In this document: positions 39,961 through 54,100 of the stretch, piece after piece | How positions within the stretch are numbered: position 1 is the stretch's first letter | How the letters are laid out: each line of letters starts with the position of its first letter | Origin: Xylocopa sonorina | Lineage: Eukaryota; Arthropoda; Insecta; Hymenoptera; Apidae | Assembly (NCBI RefSeq): GCF_050948175.1 | Contig: NW_027490097.1 | Location: forward strand, 62,001 to 126,000 | Length of the DNA stretch: 64,000 bases | Reading direction: 5' to 3' | Notes under the pieces: generated by a model | Database searches by the model: none | What the model saw: the letters and a program-made list of their open reading frames with translations, nothing else | What the model was told of the DNA's origin: nothing | Position numbers and translations under genes: made by a program

Positions 39961-41181
39961 ATGCTTCTTAAAACGAGATATTGCATCTCATATCTATGTT
40001 TCATGATAAGATATAATATTCATTGCGAAGTGTTATGCATTCCTCGTCTACGATTCAAATGAATGTAAATGCGACTCTTCCTTCCAAGGAAATAGCGTTT
40101 ACAGATGTCTACCTATCGTAGCAATAGAGTTCTAATGCTACTTAAAACGCGATATCGCATCTCATTTCTATGTTTCATGATAAGATATAACATGATTTGC
40201 GAAGTGTTATGTATTCCTCGTCTACACTTCAAATGAATGTGAATGCGATACTTCGTCGCTAGGAAATAGCGTTTGCAGATGTCTACGTATCGTAGCAATA
40301 GCTTTCTAATGCTTCTTAAAACGAGATATTGCATCTCATATCTATGTTTCATGATAAGATATAATATTCATTGCGAAGTGTTATGCATTCCTCGTCTACG
40401 ATACAAATGAATGTAAATGCGACACTTCCTTGCAAGGAAATAGCGTTTAGAGATGTCTACCTTTCGTAGCAATAGCGTTCTAATGCTTCTTAAAACGTGA
40501 TATCGCATCTCATTTCTATGTTTCATGGTAAGATATAATATGACTTGCGAAGTGTTATGTATTCCTCGTCTGCACTTCAAATGAATGTAAATGCGACACT
40601 TCCTTGCAAGGAAATAGCGTTTGCAGATGTCTACGTATCGAAGCAATAGAGATCAAATGCTTCTTAAATCGAGATATTGCATCTCATTTCTATTTTTCAT
40701 GGTAAGATATAATATGATTTGCGAAGTGTTATGTATTCCTCGTCAACACTTCAAATGAATGCAAATGCGACACTTCCTTGCAAGGAAATAGCGTTTGCAG
40801 ATGTCTACGTATCGAAGCAATAGAGATCAAATGCTTCTTAAATCGAGATATTGCATCTCATTTCTATTTTTCATGGTAAGATATAATATGATTTGCGAAG
40901 TGTTATGTATTCCTCGTCTACACTTGAAGTGAATGTAAATGCGACACTTCCTAGCAAGGAAATAGCGTTTGCAGATGTCTACGTATCGAAGCAATAGAGT
41001 TCTAATGCTTCTTAAAACGAGATATTGCATCTCATATCTATGTTTCATGATAAGATATAATATTCATTGCGAAGTGTTATGCATTCCTCGTCTACGATAC
41101 AAATGAATGTAAATGCGACACTTCCTTGCAAGGAAATAGCGTTTACAGATGTCTACCTTTCGTAGCAATTGCGTTTTAATG

Positions 41182-42328
41182 CTTCTTAAAACGCGATATG
41201 GCATCTCATTTCTATGTTTCATGGTAAGATATAATATGATTTGCGATGTGTCATGTATTCCTCGTCTACACTTCAAATGAATGTAAATGCGACACTTCCT
41301 TGCAAGCAAATAGCGTTTGCAGATGTCTACGTATCGAAGCAATAGAGTTCTTATGATTCTTAAAACGCGATATCGCATCTCATTTCTATGTTTCATGGTA
41401 AGATATAATATTCATTGCGAAGTGTTATGCATTCCTCGTCTACGACTCAAATGAATGTAAATGCGACACTTCCTTGCAAGGAAATAGCGTTTGCAGATGT
41501 CTACGTATCGTAGCAATGGAGTTCTTATGATTCTTAAAACGCGATATCGCATCTCAATTCTATGTTTCATGGTAAGATATAATATGATATGCGAAGTGTT
41601 ATGCATTCCTCGTCTACACTTCAAATGAATGCAAATGCGACACTTCCTTGCAAGGAAATAGCGTTTGCAGATGTCTACGTATCGAAGCAATAGCTTTCTA
41701 AAGCTTCTTAAAACGCGATATCGCATCTCATTTCTAAGTTTCATGGTAAGATATAATATGATTTGCGAAGTGTCATGTATTCCTCGTCTACACTTCAAAT
41801 GAATGTAAATGCGACACTTCCTTGCAAGGAAATAGCGTTTGCAGATGTCTACGTATCGTAGCAATAGAGTTTTTATGATTCTTAAAACGCGATATTGCAT
41901 CTCATATCTATGTTTCATGATAAAATATAATATTCATTGCTAAGTGTTATGCATTCCTCGTCTACGATTCAAATGAATGTAAATTCGACACTTCCTTGCA
42001 AGGAAATAGCGTTTACAGATGTCTACCTATCGTAGCAATAGAGTTCTAATGCTTCTTAAAACGCGATATCGCATCTCATTTCTATGTTTCATGGTAAGAT
42101 ATAATATGAATTGCGAAGTGTTATGTATTCCTCGTCTACACTTCAAATGAATGTAAATGCGACACTTCCTTGCAAAGAAATAGCGTTTGCAGATGTCTAC
42201 GTATCGTAGCAATAGATTCCTAATGCTTCTTAAAACGCGATATCGCATCTCATTCCTATGTTTCATGGTAAGATATAACATGATTTGCGAAGTGTTATGT
42301 ATTCCTCGTCTACACTTCAAATGAATGT
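41182..42328 (+). repeat. Long-range duplicate, right copy (partner at 34570-35716)
   Basis: Right-hand member of the 6612-bp-offset pair. Few differences are visible between the copies (for example GATATGCGAAG here against GATTTGCGAAG at the left copy, and GATGTCTACG against GGTGTCTACG). This suggests a fairly recent copy across 38 monomers. Confidence 0.8.
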
Positions 42329-42989
42329 GAGTGCGATACTTCCTCGCTAGGAAATAGCTTTTGCAGATGTCTACGTATCGTAGCAATAGCTTTCTAATGC
42401 TTCTTAAAACGCGATATGGCATCTCATTTCTATGCTTCATGGTAAGATATAATATGATTTGCGAAGTGTCATGTATTCCTCGTCTACACTTCAAATGAAC
42501 GTAAATGTGACACTTCCTTGCTAGGAAATAGCGTTTGCAGATGTCTAGGTATCATAGCAATAGAGTTCAAATGCTTCCTGAAACGAGATATTGCATCTCA
42601 TATCTATGATTCATGATAAGATATAATATTCATTGCGAAGTGTTATGCATTCCTCGTATACGATTCAAATGAATGCAAATGCGATACTTCCTTGCAAGGA
42701 AATAGCGTTTGCAGATGTCTACGTATCGAAGCAATAGGGATCAGATGCTTCTTAAATCGAGATATTGCATCTCATTTCTATGTTTCATGGTAAGATATAA
42801 TATGATTTGCGAAGTGTTATGTATTCCTCGTCTACACTTGAAGTGAATGTAAATGCAACACTTCCTAGCAAGGAAATAGCGTTTGCAGATGTCTACGTAT
42901 CGAAGCAATAGAGTTCAAATGCTTCTTAAAACGAGATATTGCATCTCATATCTATGTTTCATGATAAGATATAATATTCATTGCGAAGT

Positions 42990-44760
42990 GTTATGCATTC
43001 CTCGTCTACGATTCAAATGAATGTAAATGCGACACTTCCTTGCAAGGAAATAGCGTTTACAGATGTCTACCTATCGTAGCAATAGAGTTCTAATGCTTCT
43101 TAAAACGCGATATCGCATCTCATTTCTATGTTTCATGGTAAGATATAATATGATTTGCGAAGTGTTATGTATTCCTCGTCTACACTTGAAGTGAATGTAA
43201 ATGCGACACTTCCTAGCAAGGGAATAGCGTTTGCAGATGTCTACGTATCGAAGCAATAGAGTTCAAATGCTTCTTAAAACGAGATATTGCATCTCATATC
43301 TATGTTTCATGATAAGATATAATATTCATTGCTAAGTGTTATGCATTCCTCGTCTACGATTCAAATGAATGTAAATGCGACACTTCCTTGCAAGGAAATA
43401 GCGTTTACAGATGTCTACCTATAGTAGCAATAGAGTTCTAATGCTTCTTAAAACGCGATATCGCATCTCATTTCTATGTTTCATGGTAAGATATAATATG
43501 ATTTGCGAAGTGTCTTGTATTCCTCGTCTACACTTCAAAGGAATGTGAACGCGACACTTCCTCGCTAGGAAATAGCGTTTGCAGATGTCTACGTATCGTA
43601 GCAATGGAGTTCTTATGATTCTTAAAACGCGATATCGCATCTCAATTCTATGTTTCATGGTAAGATATAATATGATTTGCGAAGTGTCTTGTATTCCTCG
43701 TCTACGATTCAAATGAACGTAAATGCGACACTTCCTTGCAAGGAAATAGCGTTTGCAGATGTCTACGTATCGTAGCAATAGAGTTCTAATGCTTCTTAAA
43801 ACGCGATATCGCATCTCATTTCTATGTTTCATGGTAAGATATAATATGATTTGCGAAGTGTTATGTATTCCTCGTCTACACTTGAAGTGAATGTAAATGC
43901 GACACTTCCTAGCAAGGAAATAGCGTTTGCAGATGTCTACGTTTCGAAGCAATAGAGTTCTAATGCTTCTTAAAACGAGATATTGCATCTCATATCTACG
44001 TTTCATGATAAGATATAATATTCATTGCGAAGTGTTATGCATTCCTCGTCTACGATACAAATGAATGTAAATGCGACACTTCCTTGCAAGGAAATAGCGT
44101 TTACAGATGTCTACCTATCGTAGCAATAGAGTTCTAATGCTTCTTAAAACGCGATATCGCATCTCATTTCTATGTTTCATGGTAAGATATAATATGATTT
44201 GCGAAGTGTTATGTATTCCTCGTCTACACTTGAAGTGAATGTAAATGCGACACTTCCTAGCAAGGGAATAGCGTTTGCAGATGTCTACGTATCGAAGCAA
44301 TAGAGTTCAAATGCTTCTTAAAACGAGATATTGCATCTCATATCTATGTTTCATGATAAGATATAATATTCATTGCTAAGTGTTATGCATTCCTCGTCTA
44401 CGATACAAATGAATGTAAATGCGACACTTCCTTGCAAGGAAATAGCGTTTACAGATGTCTACCTATCGTAGCAATAGAGTTCTAATGCTTCTTAAAACGC
44501 GATATCGCATCTCATTTCTATGTTTCATGGTAAGATATAATATGATTTGCGAAGTGTTATGTATTCCTCGTCTACACTTGAAGTGAATGTAAATGCGACA
44601 CTTCCTAGCAAGGGAATAGCGTTTGCAGATGTCTACGTATCGAAGCAATAGAGTTCAAATGCTTCTTAAAACGAGATATTGCATCTCATATCTATGATTC
44701 ATGATAAGATATAATATTCATTGCTAAGTGTTATGCATTCCTCGTCTACGATTCAAATGA
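42990..44760 (+). repeat. Dimer (348 bp) cluster with ACTTGAAGTGAATG monomers
   Basis: Monomers with CTACACTTGAAGTGAATG and TTCCTAGCAAGGGAATAG alternate with monomers carrying TTCATTGCTAAGTG and GTTTACAGATGTCTACC. The same phase is found at about 43.2, 44.25 and 44.6 kb (1044 and 348 bp apart). The same pair returns at about 48.8 and 49.8 kb. Confidence 0.75.
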
Positions 44761-45959
44761 ATGTAAATGCGACACTTCCTTGCAAGGAAATAGCGTTTAC
44801 AGATGTCTACCTATAGTAGCAATAGAGTTCTAATGCTTCTTAAAACGCGATATCGCATCTCATTTCTATGTTTCATGGTAAGATATAATATGATTTGCGA
44901 AGTGTTATGTATTCCTCGTCTACACTTCAAATGAATGTAAATGCGACACTTCCTTGCAAAGAAATAGCGTTTGCAGATGTCTACGTATCGTGGCAATAGA
45001 TTCCTAATGCTTCTTAAAACGCGATATCGCATCTCATTTCTATGTTTCATGGTAAGATATAACATGATTTGCGAAGTGTTATGTATTCCTCGTCTACACT
45101 TCAAATGAATGTAAATGCGACACTTCCTTGCAAAGAAATAGCGTTTGCAGATGTCTACGTATCGTAGCAATAGATTCCTAATGCTTCTTAAAACGCGATA
45201 TCGCATCTCATTTCTATGTTTCATGGTAAGATATAATATGATATGCGAAGTGTTATGTTTTCCTCGTCTACACTTGAAGTGAATGTAAATGCGACACCTC
45301 CTTGCTAGGAAATAGCGTCTGCAGATGTATACGTATTGAAGCAATTGAGTTCAAATGCTTCTTAAAACGAGATATTGCATCTCATATCTATGTTTCATGA
45401 TAAGATATAATATTCATTGCGAAGTGTTATGCATTCCTCGTCTACGATTCAAATGAAAGTAAATGCGACACTTCCTTGCAAGAAAATTGCGATTGCAGAT
45501 GTCTGCGTATCGTAGCAATAGAGTTCTTATGATTCTTAAAACGCGATATCGCATCTCATTTCTATGTTTCATGGTAAGATATAATATGATTTGCGAAGTG
45601 TTATGTATTCCTCGTCTACACTTCAAATGAATGTAAATGCGACACTTCCTTGCAAAGAAATAGCGTTTGCAGATGTCTACGTATCGTAGCAATAGATTCC
45701 GAATGCTTCTTAAAACGCGATATCGCATCTCATTTCTATGTTTCATGGAAAGATATAACATGATTTGCGAAGTGTTATGTATTCCTCGTCTACACTTCAA
45801 ATGAATGTGTGTGCGATACTTCCTCGCTAGGAAATAGCGTTTGCAGATGTCATCGTATCGTAGCAATAGCTTTCTAATGCTTCTTAAAACGCGATATGGC
45901 ATCTCATTTCTATGTTTCATGGTAAGATATAATATGATTTGCGAAGTGTCATGTATTCC

Positions 45960-48340
45960 TCGTCTACACTTCAAATGAATGTAAATGCGACACTTCCTTG
46001 CTAGGAAATAGCGTTTGCAGATGTCTAGGTATCATAGCAATAGAGTTCAAATGCTTCTTGAAACGAGATATTGCATCTCATATTTATGATTCATGATAAG
46101 ATATAATATTCATTGCGAAGTGTTATGCATTCCTCGTATACGATTCAAATGAATGCAAATGTGACACTTCCTTGCAAGGAAATAGCGTTTGCAGATGTCT
46201 ACCTATCGTAGCAATAGAGTTCTAATGCTTCTTAATACGCGATGTCGCATCTCATTTCTATGTTTCATGATAAGATATAATATTCATTGCGAAGTGTTAT
46301 GCATTCCTCGTATACGATTCAAATGAATGTGAATGCGATACTTCCTCGCTAGGAAATAGCGTTTGCAGATGTCTACGTATCGTAGCAGTAGCTTTCCAAT
46401 GCTTCTTAAAACGCGATATCGCATCTCATTTCTATGTTTCATGGTAAGATATAATATGATTTGCGAAGTGTCATGTATTCCTCGTCTACACTTCAAATGA
46501 ATGTAAATGCGACACTTCCTTCCAAGGAAATAGCGTTTGCAGATGTCTACGTATCGTAGCAATAGAGTTTTTATGATTCTTAAAACGCGATATCGCATCT
46601 CATTTCTATGTTTCATGGTAAGATATAATATGATTTGCGAAGTGTCTTGTATTCCTCGTCTACACTTCAAAGGAATGTGAACGCGACACTTCCTCGCTAG
46701 GAAATAGCGTTTGCAGATGTCTACGTATCGTAGCAATGGAGTTCTTATGATTCTTAAAACGCGATATCGCATCTCAATTCTATGTTTCATGGTAAGATAT
46801 AATATGATTTGCGAAGTGTCTTGTATTCCTCGTCTACGATTCAAATGAACGTAAATGCGACACTTCCTTGCAAGGAAATAGCGTTTGCAGATGTCTACGT
46901 ATCGAAGCAATAGAGATCAAATGCTTCTTAAATCGAGATATTGCATCTCATTTCTATTTTTCATGGTAAGATATAATATGATTTGCGAAGTGTCATGTAT
47001 TCCTCGTCTACACTTCAAATGAATGTAAATGCGACACTTTCTTGCTAGGAAATAGCGTTTGCAGATGTCTAGGTATCATAGCAATAGAGTTCAAATGCTT
47101 CTTGAAACGAGATATTGCATCTCATATTTATGATTCATGATAAGATATAATATGATTTGCGAAGTGTCTTGTATTCCTCGTATACGATTCAAATGAACGT
47201 AAATGCGACACTTCCTTGCAAGGAAATAGCGTTTGCAGATGTCTACGTATCGAAGCAATAGAGATCAAATGCTTCTTAAATCGAGATATTGCATCTCATT
47301 TCTATTTTTCATGGTAAGATATAATATGATTTGCGAAGTGTCATGTATTCCTCGTCTACACTTCAAATGAATGTAAATGCGACACTTTCTTGCTAGGAAA
47401 TAGCGTTTGCAGATGTCTAGGTATCATAGCAATAGAGTTCAAATGCTTCTTGAAACGAGATATTGCATCTCATATTTATGATTCATGATAAGATATAATA
47501 TTCATTGCGAAGTGTTATGCATTCCTCGTATACGATTCAAATGAATGCAAATGTGACACTTCCTTGCAAGGAAATAGCGTTTGCAGATGTCTACCTATCG
47601 TAGCAATAGAGTTCTAATGCTTCTTAATACGCGATGTCGCATCTCATTTCTATGTTTCATGATAAGATATAATATTCATTGCGAAGTGTTATGCATTCCT
47701 CGTATACGATTCAAATGAATGTGAATGCGATACTTCCTCGCTAGGAAATAGCGTTTGCAGATGTCTACGTATCGTTGCAGTAGCTTTCCAATGCTTCTTA
47801 AAACGCGATATCGCATCTCATTTCTATGTTTCATGGTAAGATATAATATGATTTGCGAAGTGTCATGTATTCATCGTCTACACTTCAAATGAATGTAAAT
47901 GCGACACTTCCTTCCAAGGAAATAGCGTTTGCAGATGTCTACGTATCGTAGCAATAGAGTTTTTATGATTCTTAAAACGCGATATAGCATCTCATTTCTA
48001 TGTTTCATGGTAAGATATAATATGATTTGCGAAGTGTCTTGTATTCCTCGTCTACACTTCAAAGGAATGTGAACGCGACACTTCCTCGCTAGGAAATAGC
48101 GTTTGCAGATGTCTACGTATCGTAGCAATGGAGTTCTTATGATTCTTAAAACGCGATATCGCATCTCAATTCTATGTTTCATGGTAAGATATAATATGAT
48201 TTGCGAAGTGTCTCGTATTCCTCGTCTACGATTCAAATGAACGTAAATGCGACACTTCCTTGCAAGGAAATAGCGTTTGCAGATGTCTACGTATCGAAGC
48301 AATAGAGATCAAACGCTTCTTAAATCGAGATATTGCATCT
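45960..48340 (+). repeat. 8-monomer-offset duplication with an internal 348-bp tandem copy
   Basis: The segment of about 45.96-46.94 kb recurs at about 47.35-48.33 kb with an offset of 1392 bp. For example, GCAGTAGCTTTCCAATG follows CGTA in the first copy and CGTT in the second. Between them, a dimer with GACACTTTCTTGCTAGG and CTATTTTTCATGG is repeated 348 bp apart (about 46.95-47.30 and 47.30-47.65 kb). Confidence 0.75.
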
Positions 48341-51120
48341 CATTTCTATTTTTCATGGTAAGATATAATATGATTTGCGAAGTGTTATGTATTCCTCGTC
48401 TACACTTGAAGTGAATGTAAATGCGACACTTCCTAGCAAGGAAATAGCGTTTGCAGATGTCTACGTATCGAAGCAATAGAGTTCTAATGCTTCTTAAAAC
48501 GAGATATTGCATCTCATATCTACGTTTCATGATAAGATATAATATTCATTGCGAAGTGTTATGCATTCCTCGTCTACGATACAAATGAATGTAAATGCGA
48601 CACTTCCTTGCAAGGAAATAGCGTTTACAGATGTCTACCTATCGTAGCAATAGAGTTCTAATGCTTCTTAAAACGCGATATCGCATCTCATTTCTATGTT
48701 TCATGGTAAGATATAATATGATTTGCGAAGTGTTATGTATTCCTCGTCTACACTTGAAGTGAATGTAAATGCGACACTTCCTAGCAAGGGAATAGCGTTT
48801 GCAGATGTCTACGTATCGAAGCAATAGAGTTCAAATGCTTCTTAAAACGAGATATTGCATCTCATATCTATGTTTCATGATAAGATATAATATTCATTGC
48901 TAAGTGTTATGCATTCCTCGTCTACGATTCAAATGAATGTAAATGCGACACTTCCTTGCAAGGAAATAGCGTTTACAGATGTCTACCTATAGTAGCAATA
49001 GAGTTCTAATGCTTCTTAAAACGCGATATCGCATCTCATTTCTATGTTTCATGGTAAGATATAATATGATTTGCGAAGTGTCTTGTATTCCTCGTCTACA
49101 CTTCAAAGGAATGTGAACGCGACACTTCCTCGCTAGGAAATAGCGTTTGCAGATGTCTACGTATCGTAGCAATGGAGTTCTTATGATTCTTAAAACGCGA
49201 TATCGCATCTCAATTCTATGTTTCATGGTAAGATATAATATGATTTGCGAAGTGTCTTGTATTCCTCGTCTACGATTCAAATGAACGTAAATGCGACACT
49301 TCCTTCCAAGGAAATAGCGTTTGCAGATGTCTACGTATCGAAGCAATAGAGATCAAATGCTTCTTAAATCGAGATATTGCATCTCATTTCTATTTTTCAT
49401 GGTAAGATATAATATGATTTGCGAAGTGTTATGTATTCCTCATCTACACTTGAAGTGAATGTAAATGCGACACCTCCTAGCAAGGAAATAGCGTTTGCAG
49501 ATGTCTACGTATCGAAGCAATAGAGTTCTAATGCTTCTTAAAACGAGATATTGCATCTCATATCTACGTTTCATGATAAGATATAATATTCATTGCGAAG
49601 TGTTATGCATTCCTCGTCTACGATACAAATGAATGTAAATGCGACACTTCCTTGCAAGGAAATAGCGTTTACAGATGTCTACCTATCGTAGCAATAGAGT
49701 TCTAATGCTTCTTAAAACGCTATATCGCATCTCATTTCTATGTTTCATGGTAAGATATAATATGATTTGCGAAGTGTTATGTATTCCTCGTCTACACTTG
49801 AAGTGAATGTAAATGCGACACTTCCTAGCAAGGGAATAGCGTTTGCAGATGTCTACGTATCGAAGCAATAGAGTTCAAATGCTTCTTAAAACGAGATATT
49901 GCATCTCATATCTATGTTTCATGATAAGATATAATATTCATTGCTAAGTGTTATGCATTCCTCGTCTACGATTCAAATGAATGTAAATGCGACACTTCCT
50001 TGCAAGGAAATAGCGTTTACAGATGTCTACCTATAGTAGCAATAGAGTTCTAATGCTTCTTAAAACGCGATATCGCATCTCATTTCTATGTTTCATGGTA
50101 AGATATAATATGATTTGCGAAGTGTTATGTATTCCTCGTCTACACTTCAAATGAATGTAAATGCGACACTTCCTTGCAAAGAAATAGCGTTTGCAGATGT
50201 CTACGTATCGTGGCAATAGATTCCTAATGCTTCTTAAAACGCGATATCGCATCTCATTTCTATGTTTCATGGTAAGATATAACATGATTTGCGAAGTGTT
50301 ATGTATTCCTCGTCTACACTTCAAATGAATGTGAGTGCGATACTTCCTCGCTAGGAAATAGCTTTTGCAGATGTCTACGTATCGTAGCAATAGCTTTCTA
50401 ATGCTTCTTAAAACGCGATATGGCATCTCATTTCTATGCTTCATGGTAAGATATAATATGATTTGCGAAGTGGTCATGTATTCCTCGTCTACACTTCAAA
50501 TGTACGTAAATGCGACACTTCCTTGCTAGGAAATAGCGTTTGCAGATGTCTAGGTATCATAGCAATAGAGTTCAAATGCTTCCTGAAACGAGATATTGCA
50601 TCTCATATCTATGATTCATGATAAGATATAATATTCATTGCGAAGTGTTATGCATTCCTCGTATACTATTCAAATGAATGCAAATGCGATACTTCCTTGC
50701 AAGGAAATAGCGTTTGCAGATGTCTACGTATCGAAGCAATAGAGATCAGATGCTTCTTAAATCGAGATATTGCATCTCATTTCTATGTTTCATGGTAAGA
50801 TATAATATGATTTGCGAAGTGTTATGTATTCCTCGTCTACACTTGAAGCGAATGTAAGTGCGACACTTCCTAGCAAGGAAATAGCGTTTGCAGATGTCTA
50901 CGTATCGAAGCAATAGAGTTCAAATGCTTCTTAAAACGAGATATTGCATCTCATATCTATGTTTCATGATAAGATATAATATTCATTGCGAAGTGTTATG
51001 CATTCCTCGTCTACGATTCAAATGAATGTAAATGCGACACTTCCTTGCAAGGAAATAGCGTTTACAGATGTCTACCTATCGTAGCAATAGAGTTCTAATG
51101 CTTCTTAAAACGCGATATCG

Positions 51121-54100
51121 ATCTCATTTCTATGTTTCATGGTAAGATATAATATGATTTGCGATGTGTTATGTATTCCTCGTCTACACTTCAAATGAAT
51201 GTAAATGCGACACTTCCTTGCAAAGAAATAGCGTTTGCAGATGTCTACGTATCGTAGCAATAGATTCCTAATGCTTCTTAAAACGCGATATCGCATCTCA
51301 TTTCTATGTTTCATGGAAAGATATAACATGATTTGCGAAGTGTTATGTATTCCTCGTCTACACTTCAAATGAATGTGAGTGCGATACTTCCTCGCTAGGA
51401 AATAGCGTTTGCAGATGTCTACGTATCGTAGCAATAGCTTTCTAATGCTTCTTAAAACGCGATATGGCATCTCATTTCTATGTTTCATGGTAAGATATAA
51501 TATGATTTGCGAAGTGTCATGTATTCCTCGTCTACACTCCAAATGAATGTAAATGCGACACTTCCTTGCTAGGAAATAGCGTTTGCAGATGTCTAGGTAT
51601 CATAGCAATAGAGTTCAAATGCTTCTTGAAACGAGATATTGCATCTCATATCTATGATTCATGATAAGATATAATATTCATTGCGAAGTGTTATGCATTC
51701 CTGGTATACGATTCAAATGAATGCAAATGTGACACTTCCTTGCAAGGAAATAGCGTTTGCAGATGTCTACCTGTCGTAGCAATAGAGTTCTAATGCTTCT
51801 TAATACGCGATGTCAAATCTCATTTCTATGTTTCATGATAAGATATAATATTCATTGCGAAGTGTTATGCATTCCTCGTATACGATTCAAATGAATGTGA
51901 ATGCGATACTTCCTCGCTAGGAAATAGCGTTTGCAGATGTCTACGTATCGTAGCAGTAGCTTTCCAATGCTTCTTAAAACGCGATATCGCATCTCATTTC
52001 TATGTTTCATGGTAAGATATAATATGATTTGCGAAGTGTCATGTATTCCTCGTCTACACTTCAAATGAATGTAAATGCGACACTTCCTTCCAAGGAAATA
52101 GCGTTTGCAGATGTCTACCTATAGTAGCAATAGAGTTCTAATGCTTCTTAAAACGCGATATCGCATCTCATTTCTATGTTTCATGGTAAGATATAATATG
52201 ATTTGCGAAGTGTTATGTATTCCTCGTCTACACTTCAAATGAATGTAAATGCGACACTTCCTTGCAAAGAAATAGCGTTTGCAGATGTCTACGTATCGTG
52301 GCAATAGATTCCTAATGCTTCTTAAAACGCGATATCGCATCTCATTTCTATGTTTCATGGTAAGATATAACATGATTTGCGAAGTGTTATGTATTCCTCG
52401 TCTACACTTCAAATGAATGTGAGTGCGATACTTCCTCGCTAGGAAATAGCTTTTGCAGATGTCTACGTATCGTAGCAATAGCTTTCTAATGCTACTTAAA
52501 ACGCGATATGGCATCTCATTTCTATGCTTCATGGTAAGATATAATATGATTTGCGAAGTATCATGTATTCCTCGTCTACACTTCAAATGAACGTAAATGC
52601 GACACTTCCTTGCTAGGAAATAGCGTTTGCAGATGTCTAGGTATCATAGCAATAGAGTTCAAATGCTTCCTGAAACGAGATATTGCATCTCATATCTATG
52701 ATTCATGATAAGATATAATATTCATTGCGAAGTGTTATGCATTCCTCGTATACTATTCAAATGAATGCAAATGCGATACTTCCTTGCAAGGAAATAGCGT
52801 TTGCAGATGTCTACGTATCGAAGCAATAGAGATCAGATGCTTCTTAAATCGAGATATTGCATCTCATTTCTATGTTTCATGGTAAGATATAATATGATTT
52901 GCGAAGTGTTATGTATTCCTCGTCTACACTTGAAGTGAATGTAAGTGCGACACTTCCTAGCAAGGAAATAGCGTTTGCAGATGTCTACGTATCGAAGCAA
53001 TAGAGTTCAAATGCTTCTTAAAACGAGATATTGCATCTCATATCTATGTTTCATGATAAGATATAATATTCATTGCGAAGTGTTATGCATTCCTCGTCTA
53101 CGATTCAAATGAATGTAAATGCGACACTTCCTTGCAAGGAAATAGCGTTTACAGATGTCTACCTATCGTAGCAATAGAGTTCTAATGCTTCTTAAAACGC
53201 GATATCGATCTCATTTCTATGTTTCATGGTAAGATATAATATGATTTGCGATGTGTTATGTATTCCTCGTCTACACTTCAAATGAATGTAAATGCGACAC
53301 TTCCTTGCAAAGAAATAGCGTTTGCAGATGTCTACGTATCGTAGCAATAGATTCCTAATGCTTCTTAAAACGCGATATCGCATCTCATTTCTATGTTTCA
53401 TGGAAAGATATAACATGATTTGCGAAGTGTTATGTATTCCTCGTCTACACTTCAAATGAATGTGAGTGCGATACTTCCTCGCTAGGAAATAGCGTTTGCA
53501 GATGTCTACGTATCGTAGCAATAGCTTTCTAATGCTTCTTAAAACGCGATATGGCATCTCATTTCTATGTTTCATGGTAAGATATAATATGATTTGCGAA
53601 GTGTCATGTATTCCTCGTCTACACTCCAAATGAATGTAAATGCGACACTTCCTTGCTAGGAAATAGCGTTTGCAGATGTCTAGGTATCATAGCAATAGAG
53701 TTCAAATGCTTCTTGAAACGAGATATTGCATCTCATATCTATGATTCATGATAAGATATAATATTCATTGCGAAGTGTTATGCATTCCTGGTATACGATT
53801 CAAATGAATGCAAATGTGACACTTCCTTGCAAGGAAATAGCGTTTGCAGATGTCTACCTGTCGTAGCAATAGAGTTCTAATGCTTCTTAATACGCGATGT
53901 CAAATCTCATTTCTATGTTTCATGATAAGATATAATATTCATTGCGAAGTGTTATGCATTCCTCGTATACGATTCAAATGAATGTGAATGCGATACTTCC
54001 TCGCTAGGAAATAGCGTTTGCAGATGTCTACGTATCGTAGCAGTAGCTTTCCAATGCTTCTTAAAACGCGATATCGCATCTCATTTCTATGTTTCATGGT

